Below, in pieces: positions 21,656 through 33,064 of a stretch of 64,000 nucleotides of DNA. A program made the translations under genes and the position numbers. Positions within the stretch are counted from its first letter, which is position 1. Every line of letters starts with the position of its first letter. The DNA comes from Stichopus chloronotus (lineage: Eukaryota; Echinodermata; Holothuroidea; Aspidochirotida; Stichopodidae): the NCBI GenBank assembly GCA_021234535.1, contig SFZH01000008.1:24816455-24880454 (forward strand), in the 5' to 3' direction. The notes below the pieces were generated by a model. The model ran no database searches. It had not been told where the DNA came from and saw only the letters and a program-made list of their open reading frames with translations.

Positions 21656-21791
21656 TGTAGCACACCCCTTCTTTGATCCACCGTGTGGGTAATTATTAAA
21701 TATACCAAAATGAAGGGAGGGTTTAATCCTCTACTGGCCTGTTTGGTTTGACGATTTCACAGATACCAATTATTATATCACAACAAAGGGA
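21656..21791 (-). repeat. Truncated LTR of gypsy fragment C
   Basis: TGTAGCACAC starts a match to the LTR of copy A for about 136 bp, up to AACAAAGGGA. The similarity then stops abruptly, so the rest of this LTR has been lost. Confidence 0.8.
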
Positions 21792-23391
21792 CTTGCAAAT
21801 CGACTTACATTTTACTAGATCATCCATCAACCCACAGGGATGGGAGTCTGACAGACCACACGTCCTTTACGTGGCCGTAAAACAAAACAGATCCTTCTAG
21901 TTCTGGATGTCTCTGCATTTTGCAACACTAGAAAATGAGCTGTGTTAAATAACTGGACTGTACAAATCTGTTGTTGGCTTTTCAGTTGATAGAAGCATTT
22001 ATACGCCTAGTCTAGACGAAGCTGTTCAGAATTTGTTTATACTTCAACCTACCATGCCATGTACTCATCGTAACGCCATCCAAATTTTTATACAACATGC
22101 CTTTTCTCCGAGCCCCAATATTGTCGTATAGAGATAGTCATTCTACCCCACCGTACGCAAAAGGTCGTACAAAGTTCAGTCACCCTGTGTTTACCCCGGA
22201 TGTATTTAACTTCTTCTTTACTTCCCTCAGACAGTCAGATTAGACAATGGAATACATCAAAAATAGTAAACTTAGACCCTGTTCTCAGAGAGGTTGCACA
22301 ACACTTTCCTGATTGGTAGATCACCAATGGCAACCGCCTCACATTATTACGTAGGTCAACCATTTGACCTGTGATTGGTGATGGTCACAATCTATCCCGT
22401 GACCCTTAGCAGTTCGGCGTGGGTCGATCCATCGACCTCGCCATGCCGCTGACTGGCTCTCTGGACATCAAACCATAAACTTCGTCTATGTCTGTGCACT
22501 ATGTAGGCCTCTGTTATCTCTCCGTTCCTCAGCTCTTCCAGTCAACGTCATGTGACTTAACTGCATACGTTTTCTCTCTGTTTTAATCATCATCGTCGAT
22601 TTAATTCTCGTTAATTTATATGCCGGTCAAATCAGCAATAAATGGAACTTTAATCGTTAAATATCTCTCGCTGGTTCTGACGTCTCTCTCGTTGCGTCTA
22701 ACATCCGTCACTGGGGCAGTCATTCCAAGAGTGAGAACCCCTAAAAAAACCTTATGTTACAATATATCAGTACATTTGTTTCTGACCATATACTGAGAAT
22801 TCGTGAGACCGTTCTACGTACTAAGCATCTCGCCCGTGGTCACGAACACTAGTGCATGCTATATGTGTAAAGTTGATAACAATTAAACTTCGTGCCGAAG
22901 TAGTACAAGCATGCGTACTTACTTTACCGGTGATGAAAACTTGCCTCATTGTCATAATTACCCTTATTCGTCCTAGGAAAATATATACCGAGAACCGCTC
23001 GAGGCTTGAATTTGGAATAGACTTTACAGAACAGTACAGGTTACTTGTTAAATACTTGTATGACTTTGAAGACAATGATGAGGCGTTCTATAGAACACTT
23101 ATTAAGTGTAGTATAGATGTGTGCGGTCATAACCAAGATGTCTTTTGTTGAGGCTTCTACATTTGTTTGTCTGTCAAAAATAAAAGCTCTTAACGCCGAT
23201 AAGAACGTGCGTTTCCATAAATGTTGAAATATTTCTTTGAAGATAAAAGTTTCCGAAAATATAATAGGTATCTATTACCCTAAAGTCACAACAACATAAT
23301 TAAGTCAGTGATTTCGTATGTACAGAAACTTCTTGTAGTGAGTCAGTGATACGCTGTTTTGACTAACTGACTTTTATCACCAGTATACTTC
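21792..23391. other. No gene clearly supported
   Basis: A plus-strand frame at 22852-23151 (99 codons) ends shortly before an AATAAA at 23179. Its last part (RLLVKYLYDFEDNDEAFYR) is protein-like, but there is no convincing acceptor and no partner exon. The rest is unremarkable sequence with short inverted CCGTACG-type words. Confidence 0.35.
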
Positions 23392-23408
23392 CTATGGCTT
23401 GTTCAAAG
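23392..23408 (-). CDS. Possible last coding exon of the micro-exon gene
   Basis: On the minus strand the acceptor GAACTCTCCGCAG leads to CTTTGAACAAGCCATAG. With the phase left by the helix exon at 24036-24103 it reads A-L-N-K-P-stop. That would end the protein five residues after the hydrophobic segment, as in a GPI-signal or tail-anchored protein. The evidence is only a good acceptor and a compatible phase, and no polyadenylation signal is obvious downstream. Confidence 0.3.
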
Positions 23409-24035
23409 CTGCGGAGAGTTCAATTCAACGAAAATAGGCATCCCTATATTATCATATTTAGCCCTTTTTGTTGTTCTGTTGGAAGACTTTGAAATTAACT
23501 CACAACATGAAATCTATTTATTATCCCAAATTGTTTGAATAGTATCGTGAGAAAACATATTTAATTTGAGAGACTAAATTTTAATCCCTTACAGTTGCCT
23601 AGGCACGTAATTACTTTAAAGCTAATGACAGACTTTATGTAATATTATTAAAAGACCTGTTAACGGTATATGTATCATCAGAAGCTGAAATTTAATTTCC
23701 TGTACACATACTGTCTTTCAGTAACAACTTTCTAGGGGTTACGGTGTAAGTGATGGTAAAATGATGGATGAATGTCACTAAAATATACATGTTTGCACAT
23801 AACAACTCACAGAGAGCAAATGTGGTAATTAGTAAAGTATAAGTAATAAGAAGACAAAGGTAATAATGCATTCGAGAAAACCAAGATACTTAAAGAAGAA
23901 ACTGATGGAGAAAGCTCACCAACCCACTTCAAATAAATAGAAATACATGCTTAGTTGAACAGAAAACAATTATAAAAACAACTTCATTCACATATCTTTA
24001 GTTTTGTTTTCAATAATAAAATACTAGATACATAC

Positions 24036-24103
24036 CTCCAATACTTGCTGCAACAGCAAAGCCGCTAAGAAGTGACAGGATGAGCAGTACTAAGGAAAAA
24101 TGG
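24036..24103 (-). CDS. Micro-exon gene, hydrophobic-helix exon (68 bp)
   Basis: The acceptor is TTCTCCTTCAG and the donor GGAG/GTATGT. Only one frame is open (entry phase 2, exit phase 1). It reads HFSLVLLILSLLSGFAVAAS, a typical membrane-spanning or GPI-signal helix. The entry phase matches the exit phase of the exon at 24497-24576. In the transcript this comes after all the other exons found, so the helix lies near the C-terminal side of what can be seen. The gene is not one I recognise. Confidence 0.65.
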
Positions 24104-24496
24104 CTGAAGGAGAAAATATTTGAGTGAGAGTTCTGTTAGCTCGTCGGGAGGAAGTTATACTTTTTCTTGATTTTGAACTGAACTGCTTTATTTGCATTTT
24201 CCCATCTGTCTTTTTTGTGAACTTTGCTTCTGAGAAACAGTTTAATGATGTATACAATATTGACATATGGCGTCCCCCAAAACTAAAAACAAAGAAAGAA
24301 AACAAATGTAATACATAGTAATGAAAAAGACACAGCATGTATAAAAATTGAGCTACTCTCAACACAGAATGTAAAAGAAAGAATATAACAACAGAATCCT
24401 GTAAAGACTTCTTAAAACAGAAAATGGCTTAAAGAGGTAGGCCTATTGTATTCTTTGTAAGATAAATTATTTTATCGAATATACGAAAATAGTTAC

Positions 24497-24576
24497 CATG
24501 TAAAGTTAAATCCGTAACTGTTTTTAGCATGACTAGAACTTCGAAGTGTTCCACCAGCTGTGGGCAACGCTCCTCC
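24497..24576 (-). CDS. Micro-exon gene, Ser/Gly-rich exon (80 bp)
   Basis: The acceptor is CGTTTACATTTTCAG and the donor ATG/GTAACT. The frame with entry phase 0 and exit phase 2 reads GGALPTAGGTLRSSSHAK and then NSYGFNFT. A second open frame exists (phase 2 to 1), but only the first connects the exon at 28024-28286 (exit 0) with the helix exon (entry 2). The segment contains a possible N-glycosylation site (NFT). Confidence 0.6.
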
Positions 24577-26419
24577 CTGAAAATGTAAACGAAAAGACCA
24601 CATTCGTTTCAGGAAAAAATTACTGTATCATTTTTCAGATGACGGCATAAAAATAAGCAGTATTGTTTGCCAAGAAAGTTCAAACATGCAGCTACTTAGA
24701 CACAAATCCAGTAATGGAACCAGTAATGTTTCTAGTGTGTTATCAATGTCAAAATGACATCCTACTGACCGAGAGTACAGACAAGAATCTAATGAGCACT
24801 TTTGTTCCTTGAAGTTAATAAAACTGAACTATGAGCACACAAACAAAATACAATCTAATATGAAATGTACCTATCAACTCTGGCGACCACAAGGCCTGCA
24901 TGACCTTTAAAATTGTTGACAGTGAATGGTAACTTCAAGCTAAGATCGTCCCTCCGAAACGTGACCTCTGACTGAGCTCCGATGATCCCTAAATGTCCTT
25001 TAGTGAGTTTTCTTTCCATTGATTGCTGTATTTAGTGTTCAGTATGTAGAATTGAAAGGAACCTATCTTTTCCAGCCATGCCGCTGTTGACTGAGGGTCT
25101 CATGTTTGACCTCAGTTACCCTAGACTAAACTTGACCCGCATTAAAACACATTAGGATCTATCTTCCCGACATGAAACATCCACAGACCTAGTATCATGT
25201 ACTCAAACGTTCTACCTTGAAACACCTTGCTAACAATGTTTCCAGCGTTTGACGCCCTACTTCCCCAAATGAACAGTGACCCTTACGAAGAACAGAAGAA
25301 TTAATCCTCTGACCCATACGCATCCAAACATCAATTATGAAGCGTACGACCTTTGGTATCTACCTTCAGACATCACTTAAGTAATATCTCGGAGTTCTTG
25401 ATCCATTGTGACCTTTAGTACGCTCATGTTAAACTGACGATTGTGTAGAACTACACAGCTCATCAACTTCTTCAACATACGCAAATGTAAACATGTCGCA
25501 ACAGAACTTTCTTTGTTGCAATTTCTCTGTGAACTAGATACCCTTTTGAAACTTTCTAAGATTGACCTTTTGACTTACGTGAATTGGCTCAAGAATAGAA
25601 GTGGGATGTGACGATGTTACTTTAAAGGGAAATAGGGCGTTTGTCTTACAGACAACAACTATATTTTTAAAAACCAATACTTGTGGACGTAGAATAATAA
25701 ATTGTTCAAAATGAGGAAGGACAGTGGCAATCTTTTCAAGGAATAACATTCTCACAGATAGAAATTCAGTCATTTGTTGCTCAACAATCATTTGTTCACC
25801 CAAACTTTTCAAAATTCAAATGATTCATCTGCTGTTACTCATCACATGCATAATGTTTTGAGGAGATGAAGCTTTAACAGATGTTTATTGATGAGACTGG
25901 ATGGCTTAACAATAGTTAAAGGTACTTTTTGGACACCATGGTGGTGTATTCTAATCGCCCTATTTCCCTTTAAGAAACCCACCGTCAATCTGACCTTTCT
26001 ACCTCGACTTGGATCACTTTTAGTACTTTGCTCTTTCGTGATTTCTCACAAAAACGTCAAACCCCTCAGACAGACGAGAAACAAGTGTAATGTGATTGAG
26101 TTCTTGTTCATTTAAAAAAAAAACTGCATCCACAGATCACAAAGGTCACCACTGGTCACGGATCCACGCAGGTCAAGAACAGGTCATTATTTCTCCAAGA
26201 CGATCACAGTTTTCTATTATGTCAATGCTTCAATACGCTTTGTTTACAAGAGAGCAAAAATACAAGAAATACGCACTTAATTAGTGACTTTTAACACACT
26301 TGGATTAACTTCAATTTATGTAACGTAATATTCGATCCTAAGACCCCAACAACTTCCTGTAAAATTATGTCGTAATTGGAACAACGATTAAGTTATGGTT
26401 ATTTAAAAAATAGTTCAAA
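24577..26419. other. Intron of the micro-exon gene; no other gene supported
   Basis: AT-rich sequence. A minus-strand frame at 25534-25812 has no motif or splice context. Nothing else is recognised. Confidence 0.45.
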
Positions 26420-26520
26420 CTTCGTCTACTGATGACCTCAAATGACCTTTGATCTACACAACCAAAAACAATAGATCACGTCTTTTAACCTGGGGGATCT
26501 ATCTGTCAAGTTTTACATTT
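26420..26520 (-). repeat. AGGTCA-type dispersed repeat, reverse orientation
   Basis: GATGACCTCAAATGACCTTTGATC followed by ACCAAAAACAATAG is the reverse complement of the core of the repeats at 14253-14800. Confidence 0.65.
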
Positions 26521-26559
26521 ATCTGACTCTCCCGTATTGAGTAAGAGTCTACTACTGAA

Positions 26560-27330
26560 GTGTCACCCCCCCCCCCCCACACACACACACACACACACAT
26601 ACCCGTTTAGGGCGTCGATCGGGGACATGAACTTTTCCTCACGTAAATGGGGATATCCCCACTTTGCATATGATTGCCCCAGTGCGTGGTACTTAGTCTT
26701 GCATGTATCGACGAATCACGCCAGAAACGGAATAGTGTGTATAACTTTTTTAATCACATACACCCCTATACACAGGTATAGATCCATAAAATAGGTAATT
26801 GGGGAAAAGTTAGATTCACCTATAAAGTTGAGGGCGCATATCTAATACCCCAACTTGCATTATGTTAAAATATCCAGAAACGGGGAAATCCTCGTTTTTC
26901 GGCGTATCCCCGGTTGCAAGCTTGAAGTTACTGTGTGTGTCCCCGTTCGGCGCCATAAACAAACTCACACACACACTTATTCGCTCACCACGCCAATTGG
27001 GCATGGCTTTTCCTCACATAATCGCAGAGCTCTCAACTTTGCAGATAATTTAAACTTTTTACTGGCATTTAGTCTTGCATATATCCTCGATTCATGCCAG
27101 CAACGAATTTTGTGTATTTTCTTTTACACACACACACACCCTCTATACACAGGTATAATTCCCTTGAACAGATAATTGGGGAAAATCCAATAGGCATGTA
27201 AAGTAAAAGGTGCATATCGGATACCCCAATTTGCATTACCTTAAAATATCCGAATACGCTAATATCCGCCTTGTTCGGTCTATCCCTAATTACATGGTTA
27301 ATTGCTTGTGTGTGTCCCCGTTTGGCTCCC
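26560..27330. repeat. Two tandem copies of a roughly 376-bp segment with CA runs
   Basis: Landmarks recur 376 bp apart: TAGTCTTGCAT at about 26694 and 27070, and GTGTGTCCCCGTT at about 26935 and 27311. The CACACA tracts and the ACACAGGTATA and AATTGGGGAAAA words also recur. The copies differ by many substitutions, so the duplication is old. No coding function is supported. Confidence 0.75.
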
Positions 27331-28023
27331 TTTAAACCGGGACACATACGCCAACCTGACCGCTTAGATACCTTTGCTATCGGACGAAACCAACAAAAGA
27401 ACGTACAACAGAATTGGGACATTTCCTCCTATTCAGCAAGGGACGTCAAAGATATGCATGGTTGCTACCTGGACTTAACTATCATCTCTCAGAGACATTT
27501 TTTAACACTGCTTCAGAAATAATGAATCATTTCATATTGCGATAACACTTATCACATAAAAATGGTGATTAGGTTACATGTTTCAGTTTAAGTTATAAGT
27601 TTAAGTTAAGTGTTTCAGTTTAATTTAAAAGAAGAGGTCCTTAAAGAAAGTGAAGAACACTAATTATCTGAACAAGAAATACTAAGATTCACAAGCAAAG
27701 GGAATAACAAAATCACATAAATGATATCTCATGGAGCAAGTCTTACTTCCACATTACAGGGTAGTATGACTCATATAGAGCTACGTAGCACTACAGTAAC
27801 AGAGGAGACAAGCTCTAGATTACAATACAGTTTGCTATACCTGTATCCGATAACACAGATCAATCATTCTTACAGTAAAAAAACAAAAACAATTTAAGCT
27901 ATAGGCACACCTACTTTGTTCACAAACAATGCACCAAATTGATAATTATTGATCTTTGTAAGAGAATTAAGAAAAGTATTATGCAATTTTCGCCGGTGTC
28001 AATGCATATGGTGTTGTATTTAC
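27331..28023. other. Intron of the micro-exon gene; nothing recognised
   Basis: AT-rich sequence without supported frames or repeats. It contains a short AAGTTTAAGTT-type direct repeat at about 27590-27625. Confidence 0.4.
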
Positions 28024-28286
28024 CTTCTTCCCTTTTTCTTCTCTTGGTTTCTGTAATGATGTATCCTGGCCATGAACCTTTGTGTGCGACAGTTGGTTCT
28101 CTCCGAAAATGGTGGTGTCAGGTTTAGTTATAATATCATTCGGTGAGTATTCAGCATTACTGAGTCTAGCTTTAGGGAGGACTATGCTTACTTTGTCTAT
28201 AACTGGATCTACCTCGTGCATGGTGCTGAAGGAAGCTTCGAAAGGTGTGCCTCCTTCGACCAGAACACTTGGTGGAAACGGATAAA
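28024..28286 (-). CDS. Micro-exon gene, largest exon (263 bp)
   Basis: The acceptor AATTTTTCTTTCAG and donor AAG/GTAAAT are both strong. Only the frame with entry phase 1 and exit phase 0 is open throughout, giving 87 full codons. It starts YPFPPSVLVEGGTPFEASF, continues with VDPVIDKVSIVLPKARL, and ends in a charged stretch (KPREEKGKK). It is rich in Ser, Thr, Pro and Lys, with no cysteine and no domain that I recognise. Entry phase matches the exon at 30852-30919 and exit phase matches the exon at 24497-24576. Confidence 0.7.
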
Positions 28287-30851
28287 CTGAAAGAAAAATT
28301 AAATGAAGTCCTTTCATATATTTATTGCATTAATTATGAAAGCTCGGAGAATAAAGGAAAAACAAGTTTAGGTAAAGTTTTTGTATTTATCTCAAAAAAC
28401 AGAAACTTTGATGCGATTCTGAAGCACGTTTTCTCCCGAAATCCGTAAGTACCGGTCTTGGGTTATAAGTTTGAAAGGATAGGTTTATTTAATGCAGTAC
28501 TGACACTTCAGTAACTAGTTAGAATCGTTTGCAGTTGTGGCAGATACAGAACTGAATGAGAAGACAATGATTATGTCCTAAAATATGTTTATTGTGTTCT
28601 TTAGTGCCTACAAACTTACAAGTAATTGCTAAGTGCACATTGCAGTGCTGGATTAACCAGGCAAGGCACATGAAAATTTGAACCACAAAAATTTCACTTT
28701 GGACTGGGGACTGACGCCCATTTTCATGAGCGCGAGATCGAATTTAATAATTTCCAGCTACTGCCAGTCGAGGCGTAATCCGTCCCAAGGACCCGGTAGC
28801 ATAGGCCTATGGGTTACTGGAATCCAAGTTATTTCTCTTAGTGTGATTCTGTCCAATTCACTTTCAAAAATCTGAGGTGACAATACTCATTGTGGTCTGA
28901 TGGAAAACTCTCATGACCCAGGAAAAAACCCACGAGAGAGTGCCTTAGAGTGTGCCTTTTTGTTTTTTGCAAATGTATGTCTGTGTGAGTAACCGTTAGC
29001 CTCCGAAACTCTCACCTAATGAATAGACTTTTTTTCCTACTCACTAAGAGGACACTCTGCAATCGAACATTTTGTCCCAATAGGAATAAAGGTTAGAAAA
29101 CACACCAAATAAAATCCCTGACAAACATTCCATTTACAAAATTATGGAAACTGTCAAAGTCTTGTAAATTAGTAACTAAGTACAAAGGGTTAAAGCACGT
29201 GACAAGTTGTTTTAAATGGTCACATGGATGGTAGCATGATAGTGGTAAGGACTTTGTGTTCTTTGTGGTCTTTCCTATTGGACAGTTGAAACTGCATTTT
29301 TATTCTGTTAATTCTGAAAACTTTTTTAATCCAACAAATGTATTGCGCGATAAATATTGATGTGAACTGAGATGTATTTTAATGAGACTTGTATGTCTTT
29401 TCAGTTTCAAAAGCTTTACTTCGCGTAGGAAACACAAATATAAATCGTTTCTTTCAGTTGACACTGTAACTCTACTATGAAGAAGAAAGCTTCTCCAACA
29501 AAAACATATTGTCAGATTACAAAACCTACGTAATACAAGATTATGGAACTTATGACAGATTACTTGATGTTTTTAACACAAATATTTGCGGTTGGCTATT
29601 CGTTTTATCATTAACTCTATGCATGCTTCATTTCCTATTTACATATTCTGTATCAGTATCAACTATATAGTCTACTGTTTACTATTTAAGTAAAAGTAGA
29701 TGATGGATCAATATATTGTCCATTCCCTGCTTGAACTCACAGAAAACTGACTGAGAAAGCATCTTTACAAGTCAAACCACATTGATAACAAGACGACAAA
29801 AAACAAAGCACATGCAGCAGTAACACAGCATATTGAAAAGAAGAATCCATAAGGCTAATCCACGGACTTGCGCATCTCATCGCCAGTGCGCATTAAAGGA
29901 ATTCTCAACCATCGCTTCTCATGGCTCTTAAAAAGGTGCAAACATTATCGTACCCAAAGGCGTCATTCTTTTCTTTAGAAAACATTTATTTCACAGAATT
30001 AGGAGAACGACGTATTGTAGTAAACATTTGAAGTGGGATCCTGGTGCTAGAAATCAATCGGTTGTGACGTAAAACTAAAAAATTAAGTTTGTACAACAAT
30101 TTTGCAATCGTTGTAGCAAATGGCACCTACGTAGTGGCACTGGAGTCAAGTGTTTTACAGTGATCATACATCAGGGGTGCGGCGATCGTACCTTAATGGT
30201 TACTCCTCTAGCTCATCGGGGCCTTTTCTTTGCTAATCTCTCCTTGAGAATCATGTACAAACTTATGACACACTCTAAAACTTTGTAATGAATTGTCGGT
30301 CGTGAACCTGTCCTGTCTAGCAAACCAGTTACATTTATGGTCTCTCAATGAGTTTATGTACATCCGCGAAATCTGTTAACTCTAAAAAAAAAATGCTAAA
30401 ATTTTAACCACGGAGGATCCCGTTTTCGTCATGCTTTCAGCTATTATCTCTTTTTTTCTCTACTTGGATATTAAAGAGAATCAATTAAAGTACAGATAAT
30501 GTGGAAATTAGACTCTCATATATTTGATATATCCGACCGTGGTTGTTAATGATCTACCGGGCGGCATGAATTCGTCTAATGTATTTACTTTACAAGTACA
30601 CCAGTAATACAGCACAGGTAAATCCTTACCAAGTTTAAAATTAATCACTTACTTATTTATCTCATCCCAAACATGTATAGACATGGGAGGAAATAAAAGG
30701 AAATGAAGGAGACAGGGGCTAAAATGCGAACTTGACAACGAAAATAAAAGAAATAAAAATCCTCTCTGAGAGAAGAAGAAAGCGCAATAGTAAAAGAACA
30801 TAATTCCATCTTCTAAGGAAGAATTTCAATAACGCATCGCTTGAGCCATAC
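28287..30851. other. Intron of the micro-exon gene; no other gene supported
   Basis: About 2.6 kb of AT-rich sequence. I find no long frame, no RNA gene and no clear transposon end. Confidence 0.4.
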
Positions 30852-30919
30852 CTCCTATACGCGACTTCCACGAACCGCCAACATTTCCAAGATGCGACTG
30901 GATCAGCCGTGCTGTCATC
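30852..30919 (-). CDS. Micro-exon gene, exon of 68 bp
   Basis: The acceptor is a T-rich run ending CCCCTTAAG; the donor is GGAG/GTATGG. The frame with entry phase 2 and exit phase 1 reads MTARLIQSHLGNVGGSWKSR. Another frame (phase 0 to 2) is also open, but it does not join the neighbours. The chosen frame follows the phase-2 exit of 31017-31102 and feeds the phase-1 entry of 28024-28286. Confidence 0.6.
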
Positions 30920-31016
30920 CTTAAGGGGAAAAAAAAAAATCTTCTTAAAAATTGTCGACACAAATGTTTAACTTTAATTTAGTAATCCGGTATAAACACA
31001 TATTCCAAGTACTTAC

Positions 31017-31102
31017 CCTACCACAATGAAGGAAGTTCCAGTTGTATGTTTTGAAAGGCCAGAACTTTTGCAAAATCCTCCAACTGGGCAAAACGATTCA
31101 CC
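31017..31102 (-). CDS. Micro-exon gene, cysteine-containing exon (86 bp)
   Basis: The acceptor CTTTTAACTGCAG and donor GTAGG/GTAAGT are excellent. The frame with entry phase 0 and exit phase 2 reads GESFCPVGGFCKSSGLSK and ends in TSFIVV. It is the first single-copy exon downstream of the tandem cassettes, and its phase-0 entry fits the phase-0 exit of the exon at 34486-34555. A competing frame ends in a stop at the donor, so it does not continue. Confidence 0.65.
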
Positions 31103-32374
31103 CTGCAGTTAAAAGTTTGGTAAAAAGCTTTCCATTTTCTTGGATAACGAGGAAAACAACAATTTTAAATAATCTAGAAGTGACGAATCAAATGTTAAGC
31201 TCAATAGTGCTAATATTTTACTCGATTTTATTTCACCTTATAATGTGACAATTATACCACAGTTATCGTCATTGCCTACTAATTCAATAACTTGTATATT
31301 CCACTTTCATGATGATTGCAGATATGAACTAAAGGAGTTCAATATTTCATCATAAAACAAGAGGACCTTTTCAGTCACTAACATTTATTGAATGTCGTCC
31401 TATGAACGATAATTTGATCCACATTAAAATGCTCTCTCAAGTTGGTAAGATGGGGTATGACTTAACTCAGAGAAGTTGGAAGTTGTATGACTAGCTATGC
31501 AAATTGGGAAAAGAAGGTATTTGCCGTTATTTGTTTTACCTGTAAATTACTAGAATTCACTCTAATAAGAGGCCAATGTCATAAACATTTGCATATGATA
31601 GACATTACATAACCATCCAGAAGTAGTCTTTGTTTTAAAAAGTTTTATCAAGCAACATGTGCTTTTAGTAAACATTCCAGTAATCCGTCTTTTTTTTTAC
31701 TTAACCTAATTGACAGAACTCCTTATTTTTCTTTTCTCTCAATGACAATTGAACTTATTTGGACTTTTGGTGCACAGTATATGTGAAGTGCGATATCATT
31801 ACGTCAATATTACAGAAAGAAGTTTATGACAAGGCAGAGGTAATTACTCAAATTTGGAGTTGTCCAATAAAATAAAGCTGACAAAGAAGCAATAATGTAT
31901 TAAAATTAGATGTCTTCAAAACATCATGCTTAAGTGTTTTCAAACCACAACATTCAATTATAATGTTAACGTGGAACAGCATGTACTGTGTCATCTATAG
32001 AGCAGTAGGTGTACATGCATACAACATGTAGTGTTAGTTTTCAAAGTTGAAATACCGAATTAAAAAGCTGTTTGTGCACATGCTCAGACTTCTGTGTATT
32101 ACATGTGTTCATTTCACTAGGTACCACGAGGTTCTTCATCAAGTGAATCGCAAACACTCATAGATTTTATCTGACGGCCTTGCAAAGAAAACGAAAATCA
32201 CATATGCGTCATGAGAATATACTATTGTACGTTATATTTGCCTTTCCCATTAATAATGAGTGTAAAGATTGGCAGATGCCATGCACTTTTGATTCAAACA
32301 AAAACCTAGTAAAGTAATAACTTTCATGACTTATGTCGTTTGATTAATCCCTTTGCATCGCTCCCTGACAACCA
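31103..32374. other. Intron of the micro-exon gene; nothing recognised
   Basis: AT-rich sequence up to the Penelope-like fragment. No frame, repeat or RNA gene is supported. Confidence 0.4.
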
Positions 32375-32880
32375 AACAGCTGCCCACTAAGAGGAAACTG
32401 TCTCAGGAGGGACGTCATCTACAAAGCCACAGTTACATCAAACAATAGCAAAACATCATACATAGGCCTTACTAGCGGACACAGACACAACCGCTACAGA
32501 AATGACACCGAACTTTCTAAACATATCTGGGAGCTAAAAGAACAAAATAAGGACTACTCCATAAGATGGGATGTACTGAAAAGCTCAAACACAGCTAAAC
32601 GTGCATCAGGCCTCTGCAATCTATGCATCGAAGAGAAGATAGAAATAATCCGCAACAAGGAGAACAACTTGAATAAAAGAACAGAGTTCATCTCCACCTG
32701 TAGACATGGAAACACACACAAACAAAAACCACCGAACCGTACAAGTCGAAAACGTTAGCTCACTGTAGCATTGGCCCATACACAGCTACAAGCACTTGCC
32801 TGATGATCGCCACACTAAGAGCGTGAAACTCAGAGTAGCAATGATCCTTTGAACAATATCGTGTGTTCAATATATATAAA
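32375..32880 (+). mobile_element. Penelope-like element fragment: GIY-YIG endonuclease and 3' end
   Basis: A plus-strand frame from about 32375 to a TAG at 32757 carries the C-terminal endonuclease of a Penelope-like retroelement: Cys-rich entry (CPLRGNCLRRDVIYKATV), SYIGLTSG, LSKHIWELK, a CNLCIEEKIEII segment with the metal-binding glutamate, NKRTEF and CRHG. Some residues between the YIG block and LSK seem to be missing, so the domain is probably not functional. The following ~120 bases (CCTGATGATCGCCACACT...GAAACTC) are like the 3' ends of such elements. It lies in an intron, antisense to the micro-exon gene. Confidence 0.8.
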
Positions 32881-32939
32881 CAAGCTGTACTAATGAGTAT
32901 TGAGCACTTTCATAGTTAGAAGTGATTAAATTCACTTCA

Positions 32940-32970
32940 TATATATCTATATATATATATATATATATAC
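32940..32970. repeat. (AT)n microsatellite
   Basis: TATATATC followed by an uninterrupted AT run marks a simple repeat next to the Penelope-like fragment. Confidence 0.8.
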
Positions 32971-33064
32971 ATCGATCAATCAATCCATTAATCAATAATT
33001 ACTATCTTATTTCACCTAAATCTTAATTTTACTAATCACAGAGTTGCGACTAGTGATAGTTTTC

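Noticed and set aside
22852..23151. 99-codon plus-strand frame before an AATAAA
   Set aside because: Protein-like at its end, but with no acceptor, partner exon or motif; kept only as a note in the gap entry.
30719..30961. 80-codon minus-strand frame read as one exon
   Set aside because: It spans a splice acceptor and donor; another frame of the inner 68 bp joins the neighbouring exons in phase, so the long frame is not used.
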